Positions 1 through 13,379 of a stretch of 64,000 nt of DNA are shown here, piece by piece. The position numbers and the translations under genes were made by a program. The notes below the pieces were generated by a model. It had not been told where the DNA came from, did no database searches, and saw only the letters and a program-made list of their open reading frames with translations. This DNA comes from Castor canadensis (Eukaryota > Chordata > Mammalia > Rodentia > Castoridae): the NCBI RefSeq assembly GCF_047511655.1, contig NC_133398.1, positions 40,181,638 through 40,245,637 of the forward strand, written 5' to 3'. Within the stretch, counting starts at the first letter, position 1. The number at the start of each line of letters is the position of its first letter.

Positions 1-854
1 GCCTAATATACTCTACTTACTTGACATTCCCATTTTTTAAAATGCTCAAGAGCCCCCTTAAATCTTCATAAAAATTATGTAAGCACTTTTATTTTTCCAT
101 TTTAAAAACTAGAAAACAGATGCTCAGAAAAGTGAAATATATTGTGCAAGTTCACACTACTGATCAGTTTGATGGAATCTGACACAGATCTCTACCCTCA
201 ACCTTTATGCTTTTATCCCATGTCATTACTGCCTCATGAATATTTATACCAGAGAAACTAAGATCAGTTACTTGACATAATAATAATTATTAATAACAAT
301 AGTATTGTTAATAAATAGAACCCATTTATTTGAATATGAATAAACCAACATTCTGGATAATTCCAAAACATTCAGAAGAATAATAGAATCTTGGGGCTGG
401 ATGAGATCTTGAAGTTCAGCCCATCTGAACTTTTCTCTGGAACATGTTTGAGGTCATAGATTTTTGGTTTTGTTCGTGTTTGTTTTAAGAGATAATATTT
501 TTATTTTTCTCTTATGTGGACTCATACGACTGTTTCTGAGCAATGAGGAGAGAAAACTGAATTCAATCCCCAGGACCACACAAGAAATTGTTTTTCTTAA
601 AATTAAGACTTATTTTTATCACCCAGAATATGGTCTATCTTGGTGAGTGTTCCACAGGCATTTGAGAAGAATGCGTCCTCTGCTGCTGTTATATGGTATG
701 TAATATACATATCAATTAGATCAAGCTAGTTGGTAGTGTCAGTCAATCTTCTGTGTTCTTACGTATGTATTTTTGCTACTTGTTCTATCAATTACTGACA
801 AAGGAATGTTGAGTCTCCAAGTATAATCTCATATTTATTTTTTAATTTACTTTA
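1..854. other. AT-rich intergenic DNA, nothing recognised
   Basis: I find no gene, repeat family or RNA here. Short open frames lack any recognisable protein similarity and codon structure. Confidence 0.5.
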
Positions 855-1062
855 ATTTTTTGTGGTACTAGGGATTGAACTCAAGTCCTCATTTTTGCTA
901 GAAGTGCTCTACCACTAGAGCCACACCTGTAGTCTTTTTACTTTTAGTTTGTTTTTGAGATAGAATCTCACTGACTTTTGCCTAAGCTGACCAAATCATG
1001 ATCCTACCTTTCTCTGCCTCCCAAGTAGCTAGAATTATAGGTATGTACTACCATACCTAGCA
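855..1062 (-). repeat. Composite B1-like + ID-like SINE
   Basis: Read on the minus strand, a 7SL/B1-like half (control words matching 'cctgtaatcctagctact') is followed by an ID-like tRNA-derived half ending in 'gagttcaa.cc.agtaccac'. On the plus strand this appears as 'tggtactagggattgaact' followed by 'gcctcccaagtagctag'. Moderately diverged. Confidence 0.8.
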
Positions 1063-1265
1063 GATTTATCTTTTTTTTCTTTTCATTTCTGTGAGTTTTT
1101 CCCTTCATGTATTAGAAGCCCTGTTATTAGGTACATGCTCATTTATCATTATCCATGTCTGTTTTTGTTCCAGTAGCATTCCTTGTTCTGACATGCAATT
1201 TTTCTAAAGATGTTAGTGCTTGCATGGCATGTCTTCTTCATTCATTTACTTTAGTCTCTTTGTGT

Positions 1266-1378
1266 CTTTGTTTTTGAGACAGTGTCTTGCTATGTGGCCC
1301 AAGATGGCCTGGAACTTATGATCCTCCTGCCTCAGCCTCCTGGGTGCTGGTATTATAGACATGAATCCCACACCCAGT
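1266..1378 (-). repeat. B1-type SINE
   Basis: The plus strand shows 'gagacagtgtcttgctatgt' and 'cctcagcctcctgggtgctg', the reverse complement of a 7SL-derived B1 monomer. No ID half is attached. Confidence 0.8.
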
Positions 1379-1726
1379 CTCTCTCTGTGTCTTTATATTC
1401 ACACTATATTATGGGACTCCAATTTCACACTACTGATATTGTTCCCCAGGTTACTGATGCTGTGCTTTTCTTTCTTTAAGTCTTCTTACTTCTGTGCTGT
1501 TCAGTTAGGAGACTTTCTATTGTTCTGTCTCAAGTTTGCTGACATTTTATTCTACCATGTTGAAGCTGCCCCATTCATTGGATTATTCATTTCACAGATC
1601 ATAGTCTTATTTTACAGACGCCCCACTGATCTTTTTTATTTTTTTCATTCCTCTTCTAACATTCTTATGTCTTTATTTTTTTAAATATATGGGTCATATT
1701 TATAATCACTTAAAAAAATATCCTTT

Positions 1727-1950
1727 AAGCCAGGTGCCAGTGGCTCACACCTGTAATCCTAACTACTTGGAAGGCTGAGATTGGGAGGATTTCAGTTTGA
1801 GGCCAGCCTGGGCAAATTGTTCACAAGACCCTACCTCCAAAATAACCAGAATATAATGAACTGGAGGTGTGGTTCAGGTGGTAGAGTGCCTGCTTTGCAA
1901 GTGTGAAGGCCTAAATTCAAATCCCAATCCCACCCCTCCAAAAAAAGAAG
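1727..1950 (+). repeat. Composite B1-like + ID-like SINE
   Basis: The left half carries 'gtggctcacacctgtaatcc' and 'gaggccagcctgggcaaat'. The right half carries 'gtggtagagtgcctgc' and ends in an A-rich tail. This is the typical two-part SINE of the window, in sense orientation. Confidence 0.85.
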
Positions 1951-4900
1951 AGGAAATTAAAATATATCTTTTACAGCTAATTGCATTATCTGTCATTTTT
2001 AAAATTTATTTCTATTGATTGATTTTTTTCTCCTAGTTGTAGGTATTATTTTCTTGTTCTTTCACATGCCTGGCACCAGTTGGTATACTTGAACTTCTAG
2101 AACTTCTTCCTCTGGCCTCAGGAAGTTTTCTTTCACACATGCTTAGGTCATCTCTCAGCTGCAGAATTCTGAGCTCTCTGCAGCCCTTCCCCCTGGAGAA
2201 ATGCTGGCTTCTGTGGCCTCCTTAAACTTCTCTCTCCAGCTCTTCAACCTAGTGAGACTGCTTCCTTGGTTTGGGATTTTTCTTCCTGTACTGCAACCTA
2301 GCATCTTCCTCCAGCAGAGAACTGAGTGACTTTAGGCTCTGCCCCTTTATTTCCTTCTGTCAGAGTTCAGTCCACATCTCCTCTTCTCCAGTGTCATGAA
2401 CCCATTGCTTCATATGCTTTGTCTGATTTTCTAGTTTAAACAATCTAGACTCCACATTTCATCATGTCCAGAAGTGGAATTACATAAAACATCAGCCCTG
2501 TTAACCCTAATCTCTTGACTCTAGACTCCTCATTCTAACTTCCTAGACAGAAGCACACAGAATTGTGCAAAATCTTTTGTTCTGTGTTTTAGTGGATAAA
2601 GAAATCTCTGGGTATCAAAAAAATTAGAAGAACTGGATGAAACATGTTTCCAATATAACATCCAAGATCATTTGAAGGTCATAGTACTGGCAGGAGACTA
2701 TTTTAGCCAGAATGTGGTACTCTGATTTCTCACATTTGTGGATATGATTAGAACAGTAATCATATCAGTAATATCAACAGTAATGTTGAATGTAACGTGG
2801 GGGGCTACATTTAAATGCAGGAGGAATCCTGGAGGATGGTAGCAACGAGGCTCTTGTGTTGACTTCTTTTGTTTCTGGGAGGAAAACCGTGTTGCTAATA
2901 TCAAATTTTCTTATGAGATAATGAGAGAAGAAGTGATAGAATCCATTATTGATCTCCCCTGAGCATGGATTGGAGAAAGGAAGAAAGGTGAGAGTCAAGG
3001 CCCACTATTTGTTTCCTTGGCTTTTTTTTATTCGTAATTAAATGAATTCCCTTTTTGCTTTGTGAGCCAACACCTGATACAAAGGATGCCAGTATGAATG
3101 GATACATGGATAGGAAAAAAAGAGACAGTAGTGGCCTCTGATCTGTCTCATCTGCAGTTCTGGAGATACCTTATAATGGCAGATATGAGGCTCTGCTTAC
3201 TAAATATTGAGTTGGAAGCTATTATTATAAAAATCTAATTTTTGTTTCAGAGAGTATTTTAATTGGGTGGTTTGGATTTATTTGGAATTGTCAGAATCCA
3301 TATAACATAGCAGAATAACCTTAGGGATTTTGAAATGTGTGTCTCAAAATAGAGCTGGGAAAAAAGGAGGCTGAATCAGTGTTGGCTTTAAAATCCACTT
3401 AGAGAAGGGAAGTTTACAGCTTGGGCTGCTTTCTGGGTTCCCACGACATCAATGCTGATTTTGCACTTTGGGGGACAGGCTGTCATTTCAGTGCAGGTTT
3501 TTCATTTTAAATGATTTGTTCAAAATGAAACACTCTGTGTTAAGAAAACTGTGGGCTAAATTATTTTACCAAAACATATTACATGTCATACTAAAAGGTG
3601 AAATTTGCCATATCATAGTGTTTTAGGAGAACCAACTACAATAGGTAATGAGTGTCCTATATTCTTGAAAAGGTCTGGGAGTTGGAGTTCATCAAATCTG
3701 CTCACTTATCTCCAGCTTTGTAATGTTTTTAAATAGGGCCATCTAGTGGAATCCCTAGCTGTGAACCCATGAGAGCATCCTATAAAACCTTATTTTTGAG
3801 TCTTTAAAATATCCTTTTAAATGCCTCTAAACCCAAGTTAACTGTTCCTGATATAAATCAGCCTGCTCATAAATGAATAAATTTCCACTTGAATTCTTGC
3901 ACTGATTAATTTGGTGATATCATGTTCTGTGGATACACAGTAAGCTCCCAAAAGTTGTAAGTTGTTTACTTACAGCCCTTCCTGTGGGTAATAGTCTTTC
4001 TAGCCTGTCTCCTTTCACAATGCCACTCCCCTCCTTTAACTATGAAATCTCACTGGAGAATAAAGAGATGTCTATATGAGACAACTTGGGTTTATACAGA
4101 TGGAATAGGATACAGACTCTAGGTGTTTGTTACAGGTATAATTGGGTTGACAAGACTCATCAGACACATTGTTGGCATCAGTATGGTGTCAAAGTGTGTT
4201 TCCTTGGACTGGTTGTAGAGAACAGGCCTCTGAGGAAGGATATATGTAAATCTCTTCCTAATCAAATGAGATGGAGGGTTTGGTCACCAAATTCATTTTA
4301 TTATCTTACTGAAAACATAGTATCCCCTGCAGTTAGATGGGGCCCTGAGATGGAGATCTGGCAAGTGGAATGTGGAGAAGAGCTATATACTCCCTTGCTC
4401 CTAAAATGTCCTGCATCATCCCCCATGTTTTCTTTATTCCCTCCCCACTCCCACCACCATCTGGTCGATGCCATCACCAAGGCAGATTAGGGGAGCCTCA
4501 CTTTAGGTCTTTTAATGTCCTAATGGAGCCTGTCCTACTCTAATCCCCAAACCTGCAATGAACGGTGATGTGGACATGAAATATACTTTACCATTTTAAG
4601 TCAATGAGATTTTGGGTTTGTTGCTAATTACTCTGATAAGTACAGAAGGGAAGAAAGTAGAAAACGGAAAGAGGATGATGTGAGAGAACAGTGGTATTTT
4701 CCTTTAGAAAGATGGGTGAACATCTGACTCTTTTTTGCAGGTTTCAGAATAAGCACATGTTTGGAAAATATTGAAAACATCCAGAAGAACAGCTGAAAGG
4801 AGAACCATAAAGTGCTTTCTGACAGAGTTTGAACCTGTGGAGCCAGAAGAGCAGGCAGGCTGTGGATGGAGGCGATGAGGCTGGGTGAATGCCGTGTGAA

Positions 4901-5931
4901 GTGTCTGTGGGAGGGGAAATTTAAACACCAGACATTTGCTAATGTTACCATATCTTGCTTCATGCTAAACTTCCTAATAAATTCTACTCCAAGATCCACT
5001 GCAAAATCTGATGTGTGCCTGTTTCCATAAACAGGTGTTCAGGTATATTCAAACTATGCAAAGTGGGAGATTAGTTTTAAAAAATTCATCCATTTGGTAT
5101 GGATTTAACACGCAAGGGTTATACAGTGAGATTCTATCTCAAAAAACAAAACAACAAAATAAACACAAACAAACAAAAAAGCTGGAGGCTTCATTCATCT
5201 ATTCACTGTAGCTTACACCTCCTTGAATCTTGTTCACAAATTTATCCTCAGCACAGTTCAGGGGATAGCAAATATAAAACTCTGAGGAAAACATTTCCAG
5301 ATAAATGGATAGATGAATGACTTCTTCTATAAATACCCACAAATTATCGGGCTTAGATGTTACAAGATCTTGGAAGAATTCAATAAACAAAAGTTCTATA
5401 TTGTTATAATTTAACAGTTGTCAGAAGAGTACTTACATATTCACACATGGTAAGACACAACTTAAAAGTAGATGCATATTGGGATATTGTTGGATTATGT
5501 TTATGATACACTGGTTAAGGTAATAGAATTGCAATATTCTTTGCACTGGCACATGTTTTGGGTTTGATACTGAAAACTTTTCTCCCTGAATGAAATAAAT
5601 CAAATAGAGCCCATCATAATTAATGTCTTACTTCTCTGAACGGAACTTGTTAGTAAATATGTTGGTAAAAAGTGAGCCACTGTTTCTGATGTAGTAAGTA
5701 GACTTTGGGGATATGGGTTAAGGTTCATCTGATAGACAGGAGTAGGCAGACTGACCCCAGCCATGGTAGGGGACTACTGAATGGTATACCCCACTAGTGA
5801 CCTTGTGACTTTCACCTTTCAGTCAAGTGAAGTCATTGATCTTTCATTTATACCCAACCATATCCAAGTCCAGTAGAAAATGCTCAGGCATATGGTTTCC
5901 TTTCATTCTTGATACACTAAAACAAGTAAAC
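1951..5931. other. Intergenic DNA, no gene recognised
   Basis: Unique-looking, AT-rich DNA. The longest open frame (4086-4490, + strand) starts at a TTG codon, resembles no protein I know and has no exon signals. A short A-rich tract (aaacaaaac type) lies at 5140-5180. Confidence 0.5.
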
Positions 5932-6050
5932 TATCTGGGCGTGTCAGCACATGTCTGTAATTCCAGCCGTAGGGAGGCTGGAGCAGGAAAATGGCAAGTT
6001 CCAGGATAGCCTGCCTCAAAGACAAACAAACAAACAAACAAACAAAAATC
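5932..6050 (+). repeat. Partial B1-type SINE with (CAAA)n tail
   Basis: 'tctgtaattccag' and 'gggaggctggagcaggaaaa' mark a diverged B1 monomer. It ends in a (acaa)n tail at about 6019-6046. Confidence 0.7.
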
Positions 6051-6446
6051 CATAAGCTCCAAAGGTTGTTATTAGAAATAACAAGATATGTGCATAAAAG
6101 TTTTTTATAAGCTGGAATGTTCTATGCCAACAATAGGTACTATAATTAAGATTTATCCACAAAATGTCTGTGCATTTTTTTCACTGGATAGGTATTTGTA
6201 TAATTAATGAGTGAAATGTTTCTCTCTAAAGATACAAAGAAAAAGTTCAAGTAACATTCAAGGAACTGAGCAGTAACAAAAAGCATTGGTATAATTCTGG
6301 CTAAAAAAATAGTAAAGAAAGGTTTTTTTTTTCCCAGATTTGTGACTTAATTATCTGTTTTATTTAATCCAGTGTAGACATACTTAGAATTTTCCAGGTA
6401 GATAAAGTGATGACAGTGGTTATCTGAAGTAGGTAGAGTCTATCTG

Positions 6447-6464
6447 AGTGTGTGTGTGTGTGTG

Positions 6465-6503
<39 letters not shown>
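6447..6503. repeat. (TG)n microsatellite
   Basis: Dinucleotide TG array interrupted once by 'caag', followed by 'acagg'. Confidence 0.95.
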
Positions 6504-6505
<2 letters not shown>

Positions 6506-6561
6506 AGGAACAAGAAAGTGTAGATAATAATAATAGTAATGCTTTAAGATTATGACCATAG

Positions 6562-6635
6562 GGATTGGGAATTTAGCTCAGTGGAAGAGCTCTTGCCTAG
6601 CAGGTGCAAGGCCCTGAGTTTGGTCCCTACCCCAT
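6562..6635 (+). repeat. ID-like tRNA-derived SINE
   Basis: Contains 'tttagctcagtggaagagct' (box A region) and 'ggccctgagtttggtccct' (box B region), the ID-element pattern. It has no 7SL half. Confidence 0.8.
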
Positions 6636-7097
6636 GTAGAGATTATGACCACTACAGCATCAGGTTAATGAAATGTCTAAGTATAGAAAAGAGAACAAAG
6701 AAGCCTTTCAAATATTCTCATTACTCATATCTTAACAGAAACTCTTTGTCCTTCAAATCAGTTGTGTGGAGATCAAAGATAAATTATGTACAGCAAAGAA
6801 ACAAAACATTATTTCAGAAGTATAAGCAGAAGACAGCTGAATTAATATAATGATGAAGAGCCTTGCTGCTAATTAAATATTTTAAATAACACTTTTCCTT
6901 TCTTAAGTAACAATAAGGACTTTTAAGACTCTTCTGAACCATTTAAGTAAAAAAGAGAAGACAGAATGTATCAACAATTATGCAAATTTGTGTCACAAAC
7001 AATTGGGATGATTTAGACCCTACTTTTTCTCCCTCCGAAAGCTGTTTTCCACCCAAGAAAATTAAGACTAAAGAGGGGTAAAGAAAAGAAAGGACAG

Positions 7098-7345
7098 GAA
7101 GGTGGGCGCTGGTGGTTCATGCCTGTAATCCTAGCTACTCAGGAGGTAGAGATCAGAAGGATTGAAATCAAAGTCAGCCCAGGCAGATGGTTTGCAAGAC
7201 CCTATCTCAACAAAACAAAACAAAAAACAACACAGAAACAGGGCTGGGGGAGTGGCTTAACTGGTAGAGTGCTTGCCTAGTAAATGTGAGATCCTGAGTT
7301 CAAACCCCAGTATCACTAAAACAACAAAAAAACCAACCAAACATA
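7098..7345 (+). repeat. Composite B1-like + ID-like SINE
   Basis: The B1 half carries 'cctgtaatcctagctactca' and 'agaccctatctcaacaaaac'. The ID half carries 'ggtagagtgcttgcctag' and 'gagttcaaaccccagtatca', then an A-rich tail. Confidence 0.85.
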
Positions 7346-7399
7346 AAAGCCCAAAGAAAAATTCTCCTAGAAGATTTAAGAAATTAAGGAATGACCTCT

Positions 7400-8125
7400 T
7401 ATGCTTAAGAATACTAGATTGTTCCTCAAAAAACTAAAAATCAAAATTAAAAAATAAAAATAGAATTATCATATGACCTGGTAATCCTACTTCTGGGTAT
7501 GTAGCCAAACAAAATGTAATCAGTGTGTTGAAGAGGTATCTACACTGTCAAGTTCATTTGTGACATCAATCACAATAGCTCAGATATGGAGTCACCTGTG
7601 TCCATAATGGGAAAATGTGTAAAGAAAACCCATTGGAATATATGCACCATGAAATACTATTTGGCCTAAGAAAAGAAGGAAGTCTTCTTACTTGTGGCAA
7701 TGTAGATGAACCTGGAGGACAGATGCTAAATGAAATAAATTTAAGACTCAGAAAGAGAAATGCTGCATGATCTGATTTAACATGTGCAAATTTAAAAAAA
7801 GCTGAACTCATAGAAATAGAGAGGAATGGGGATTACCCAGGGGCTGGGGAGAGGATTCAGGGACTGGGGACATGCTGGTCAAAGTACACAATATTTCAGT
7901 TAGACAGGGGCAAAAGGTTCAAGAGATCTATTGCTTGTAATGGTGATTACAGTTAATAACAATGTATTCTATATTTGAGTATTGCTGAGAGTACATCTCT
8001 AATGTCTCACTACAAAAATAAATGCAGTGATAGATATGTTAATTTCTGTTACCCCACATTGTATTCAAAACATCACATGAGTACATACAATTATTATCTG
8101 GCAGTTAAGAATAACTTTTAAAGGG
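7400..8125 (+). mobile_element. Old L1 ORF2 3' fragment
   Basis: Degenerate L1 ORF2 C-terminal coding text: 'tatgacctggtaatcctact', 'cacaatagctcagatatgg' and 'gaaatactatttggcc' correspond to the conserved end of ORF2 (the stretch that is well preserved at 33.68 kb). Many stops and indels make this an ancient copy. Confidence 0.7.
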
Positions 8126-8674
8126 AAAAGAAAAATACTAGATCTTACAAAGTTAGTTGTCACTTTAGTCCCCAAAAGGTAGTGCGACTGTGCTTATGAT
8201 TAAATACCCACTCTATTTCTAACTTAGTTTATTCTGTTTTCATTAATAATTTTATAGAAAAGGAATAAAAATCCTTGTATGATGTTGTAACCGTGTTTTT
8301 TAAACTTAAATAATGTAATAATCCTTTTGGAAGAGGGAAGACATTCTTGCATATTTCTAGCTTAAAATTTTTCATTGTATATTTTTTTACATGTTCACAA
8401 ATTAAATATACCCTGAGTGTATAGTTTGTTTCTATTATAAAACTGAAATTATAGTACAATTTAATTACAAACAAAACTATGAAACTAATAAAATTCAAGT
8501 AACAGGTATGCTTTAATAAAGCAATGGTATTGAGCTGAAGAGTAGAGGATGCCTTTGGGGATTTTTTATATTATTGATTTTTAACATGCTAGAATATCAC
8601 TTGAGCATTGTTTCTTTTTTTCCTTAAAATAACATTAATTTGAACTAATTCATTATTTTCATGAGCTGATCTTT

Positions 8675-8722
8675 TTTTTTTTATTCATATGTGCATACAA
8701 GGCTTGGGTCATTTCTCCCCCC
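8675..8722 (-). mobile_element. 48-bp extremely 5'-truncated L1 insertion
   Basis: On the plus strand, poly-T is followed by 'attcatatgtgcatacaagg' and 'cttgggtcatttctcccccc'. This is the exact reverse complement of the 3' end of the young L1s at 34.4 and 58.15 kb. It is flanked by a 16-bp direct repeat, TCATGAGCTGATCTTT, at 8659-8674 and 8723-8738. Poly-A, 3' end and target duplication together identify an L1 integration reduced to its last few dozen bases. Confidence 0.9.
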
Positions 8723-8738
8723 TCATGAGCTGATCTTT

Positions 8739-11700
8739 AATAGCAACCTCCAGATTGCAATAGTGACAAACATTTTAACAATAAAAAAGCATAATGAATA
8801 CTTTTGTGTTTTGTCTATTTATTGCCTCATCATTACCTCCTTATTAGTGTATATGCTGCTGCTAGTGGGAATAAAGGTGGAATCTGTGTCCTGTGAACTG
8901 TGCCATTAGGTGACTACTCACCACTTCCCTACATCTTACTGACTACCAAATCTTTATTCAAATAACATGCCAGGACACCACAGGGCCTCCCATTGACCCC
9001 CATGCCATTGTAAATACACATACAAATTTGGGTATTTGGTTATAAGGTGGTTATCAAAATGATCAAGATACCATCACACTATATTTTTTTAAAGTGTTGT
9101 CAAAAACACAAACTAGAACTTGAAGATTCCTTTTGTGTTAGTGATTTTAAATCAGTCTTTCTAGAGTGTCTGATTGGCATCACTTGCCACAGAAGTGCAG
9201 GGATCCAACTAGAAGTGAAAATTTGAGCAAATAAACATTGTGTCAGAGTACTAAATGCTTAAGACATCAGGCAAGTTATTTTGCTCTACTAATCTCCAGG
9301 GATATTAAGATACTGGTAGTCATGCTAACTGTGCATCTAGATGGAACCTAATATTCAATTAAGCTTAAAACTCCTTCTCTGGCACACAGGGTGTGACCTC
9401 TGCCTCTGTGAGGAGTGCACTTCATCATGAGGTTGCTGATTATATGGGCTTCTGTGTGAGTCTAAAATGTTGTTTCAAAGTAGGAATTTGAGGGAGAATG
9501 CTCTCTCTTACACATCGCCACAGATTATTTTTGTTCAATGTGGGCAAATTTTCCTCTGTCATCTTGCAAATCATGATAACTTGCAAGTAGGGTGATACAA
9601 AATTTTAAAGCTAAAGAACAATAGAGAAGAATCTTTAGAGAAATTAAATTTGTTTCCAGTTATTTGGATTAAGCAGTGCTTAAAGCAAAGACAGAGTTTA
9701 CTGTTAGAATACACTTTCTCATCTTTTCTCCACCCACTAAGCCTTAGATCTTTCCCAGTTGTGGCCTGACGACTGAGGATTCTATAAAACCCAATTTAGT
9801 TGTAGTTATATATATATATTTTTTTTTTTCTAGCAGTTACAGCGCCCTCTGGTGGGCATGTCTAGTAGTTACTCAGGTACTGCTGCCCATCTGTGCTGAG
9901 CTGACACTCTTGTTGCTTTCTTTTTATTCAGCTCAGCCTCATGAGTTTCACAGGTGTAGGTAAATGAGAAGGGTAGAACATGGTAGACAGTAGCCAGTGG
10001 TATAAGAATATACATTTTAAACTTTTGATTTCCCTTCATTGTTATTATTTTCAAATTTGGTGGTGATAGGGAGGGAGAAGTCTAGTATTTTCCCAGAGTA
10101 AGTCAAAATAATGGTTCCCAAATCAAGAAATTGCCTGCTGTATTTAACTCCACTTACAATGAAAACTTTTATTTGGATTATCAAATGCTTCATTGGGGAC
10201 TTACTTATATTCCTTCCTAGCATGGTTAAACACTCAGGGACGTTCTTTCACTTGAGCAACAATTATTCAGATCTCATCATCATAAGAGAGCTGAGGACTC
10301 TGGCCTACATGGGATGAAAAGTTTAGTATAAAATGTAGCTGTTCATGACAGCTACAAAATTCAAATCAATGGTATTTTGAATATACAGCTAATACTTCAA
10401 GGCATATATTTTCTAAAAAAAAAACTTTATTCAAAAAGAATTTCAAGTATTTACAAAACAGTCCATGAGAGATGGGCCCCATTTACTTATCATAACCTCC
10501 AGCAATTGTCAACTCATTACTAATCGTATTTCCCTCATACCTTCTTCCTCCCTTCCCAGTTATTTAGAAGGAAATACCAGGCATCATATCATTTCATCTA
10601 TAAACATGATAGACTGTATCTCTAAAATATCAGAAATTCCCTTTAAAGGATAACTATAATATCATTATAAACAAAAAAATGAACAATTCCTTAATATAAT
10701 AAAAATATCAAGGTGTGCTCAAATATCTTTTTCTCTTTATGGGTTCTCCCCTTTTAAGAATGAAATAACTTTCATAAAGTCCCTACAATTCAGATTTTTC
10801 AGAATATATCATTTTGGTGTTACGTAAAGAATCCTCCCTCTCCTATATTTCCTTCAGGTGATCAGATTCAAATTCAGTTTGGTAAGGCTGCTTCACAAGC
10901 AGTGAGTTAGCTTTCCACCAGAGGGTGCAGTTGCTTTCTTTTTGAGATGTCTGCAGCTATGGATGGACAATTAACATAGGGTTGCAAAATGATGATATTC
11001 TAACCCTGCCAAGCCTTCCTCTTGTACTGGTTTTAAATGCTTCTCTGGAGAAATTTTCCCGATCAACTATTTTGTTTATTTATCATGCAATTTGTACAGA
11101 GAAGCTAGAAAAATACGTGATTTTTTTCTTACCAGATTTCAAAATAATAAGTTGGTTCCCTAAAATCACCCAAAAGTAACAAATGAGTTTTTAGAAAAAA
11201 AGTTTTTGAATTAATGTCTGTAAATGTTTTAGGTATTTTAAGATCCACTGAAATCATACTTATTGATGCTTAAATTTTTCCATCTTTGACCAGGAGGGCC
11301 TAATCAAGTTGGCTCCTGAATTGTTTTGACACGACACTACTGTCTTAAAAACTTTACCTATTTTGTGGTGTAACAAGATGCTCCAGACTTATTCTACAGT
11401 TCCTAACCCAGACCTAGAATTAGCCATTTCTCCAACAGAGTAGTTCTCAGCGTGGTCTGGGGAGCCTTGAGGGCCTGGTGATCTTGTTGTGGCATGTGTG
11501 AAGTCAAAATCATTTTCACAATACTTCTTACATGCTATTTTCCCTTTTAAACTCTCATTCTTTCCCAAATGAACAAGGAGTTTTTCAGAAACTACATGAA
11601 ATTTTATGATGCATGAAATTATGACTGAATGCAGAAGCAGGTATAAAAGTTCTGCTATCATTTCATAAGACAAACATTAAAGATATTTATGTAAAGATGT

Positions 11701-11987
11701 AAAACAACAGCCTGCTCCTCACTAAATAATTTTATTAATCAGTATATTGGTACTTTAAATGTTTTAATTTTGAATACAGTAGACATTAGTAGATATAATT
11801 CACAAAACAAAAGCTCTTTGGAGTCCTCAACAATTTAAGAGTTTAAGGAGGTTTGTAAGGCAACACATTTGATACCTACTTCTTCAAGGAACCTGGTTCC
11901 TTTCAATGGAAAGTGATATTTTTAGAGATTACAATCTAGGAACTAGAGGTTCTCTTGATTGCAGGGGTGTTCTTCTCTCTCTTTCTT
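8739..11987. other. Intergenic DNA, no gene recognised
   Basis: AT-rich sequence with no convincing exon, RNA gene or recognisable repeat apart from short A or T runs. Confidence 0.45.
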
Positions 11988-12195
11988 TCTCTGGCAGTAC
12001 TAGGGTTTGAACTTAGGGCCTCACGCTTGCTGGACAGGCACTCTGTCACTTGAGCCATGCCCTCAGCCCTTTTTTGTGTTGGGTATTTTTGAGATGCGGG
12101 TCTCATGAACTGTTTGCCTGGGCTGGCTTTAAGCACAATCTTCTTGATCTCTGCCTCCTGAGTCTAGGATTATAGGCTTGAGACACAAGTGTCCT
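11988..12195 (-). repeat. Composite B1-like + ID-like SINE
   Basis: The plus strand shows 'ggcagtactagggtttgaac', 'cacttgagccatgccctcag' and then 'ctgcctcctgagtctaggat': the ID half followed by the B1 half, in reverse. Confidence 0.85.
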
Positions 12196-12365
12196 GTTGG
12201 GTTGGTCTTTTTTAAGGTCATTATTAACAAGCAGAGCTAAGACAAAATTTTATATATATGTTTGTCATGAGTTCACACTGATTCAGAATTCAGGACCATA
12301 GGGATTTTAGTTTAATTCATATAATTTATATGTGTCTCCTTTCTCTGATATAAAAAATACCAGTC

Positions 12366-12460
12366 TAAGGGTTGGAGATGTTGCTCAATGGTAGAACCCT
12401 TGTCTAGCATGCATGAGGCCCTGGATTCAATCGCTAGTACCACCACAAAACAAAACAACT
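12366..12460 (+). repeat. ID-like SINE
   Basis: 'gttgctcaatggtagaaccc' and 'gaggccctggattcaatcgc' give the ID box A and box B pattern, followed by an A-rich tail. Confidence 0.8.
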
Positions 12461-12669
12461 GTGGACTGATCTGTACAATATATTGTAAAAAGAAAAAAAA
12501 AAACAAGCTAAAACTAAGTGGAGAGAAGTGTATATAGTTGAAAAGAGCTAATTGTTAAAACAGGATAAAGGACACAGGATAGAAGCTAGACTTCCAATAT
12601 ATTTTATTTCATAAATTTGACTTTAGAACCAAGTATATATCTCACATCATTATAAAACTTAAATTTACA

Positions 12670-12764
12670 TGGGAGGGGGATGGAGGGAAGGGGGAGGGGG
12701 TGGGGAGTAGGTGGGAGAAATGGCCCAAACAATGTATGCACATATGAATAAATGAATAAAAAAA
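12670..12764 (+). mobile_element. Short 5'-truncated L1 3' end
   Basis: A G-rich polypurine stretch is followed by 'aatgtatgcacatatgaata', the end of the lineage's L1 3' UTR, then an A-rich tail. A direct repeat TAAATTTACA at 12660-12669 and 12765-12774 supports a truncated insertion of about 95 bp. Slightly more diverged than the copies at 34.4 and 58.1 kb. Confidence 0.8.
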
Positions 12765-13029
12765 TAAATTTACAAAAAGCAGTTCCTAAAACTCAAAAAT
12801 AAGATAAAACAAATATCTAACAGATCTGCTTGGTGGCATAATCTCTAAGACACACAATTCCAAAAACATTAAACTACCAATTACTGTACATCTATAGAAG
12901 TCAAAAGCAAAAGGATTGCAAAAAAAAAAAGCTACTTTGACTCTTTTAAGTACTCATTCTTGGTTGTGTGGGTAGTGGCTTGTTTACCTGACACTGAAAA
13001 CTTATGTTTATGTTAGTTTTGTTCTGCTT

Positions 13030-13112
13030 CATGGTGGTACTAAGGAGTGAATCCAGGGCCTCATGCATGCTAGACAAGGGTTCTACCATTGAGCAACATC
13101 TCCAACCCTTAG
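13030..13112 (-). repeat. ID-like SINE
   Basis: The plus strand reads 'ggtactaaggagtgaatcca' and 'gggcctcatgcatgctagac', the reverse complement of an ID-like unit. Confidence 0.8.
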
Positions 13113-13379
13113 AATGTATTGGGTGGACTGAGGAGAAATCAGAGTCTTTCAGTCTTGATGGGTAGCTTTTGTGCCCCAGTTTGCACATCTTTACCCAAAA
13201 TGAGCATCCTGAAGGAGGACTGAGGCTCAGCACTAACTGAGCTCTTACAAAAATTAACACATGAAGGATGGACTTGCACTGATACATAAGATCTGGTCTG
13301 ACTCGAAAGAAAAGGAATGTTGCAGAAGGGTCGTGAATGTAGAGAGGGGAAAGTGGAAGAATATAAATGAAATTGGGAT

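Noticed and set aside
4086-4490. 134-codon plus-strand open frame
   Set aside because: It starts at TTG, has no recognisable similarity, no promoter context and no splice-linked neighbours.
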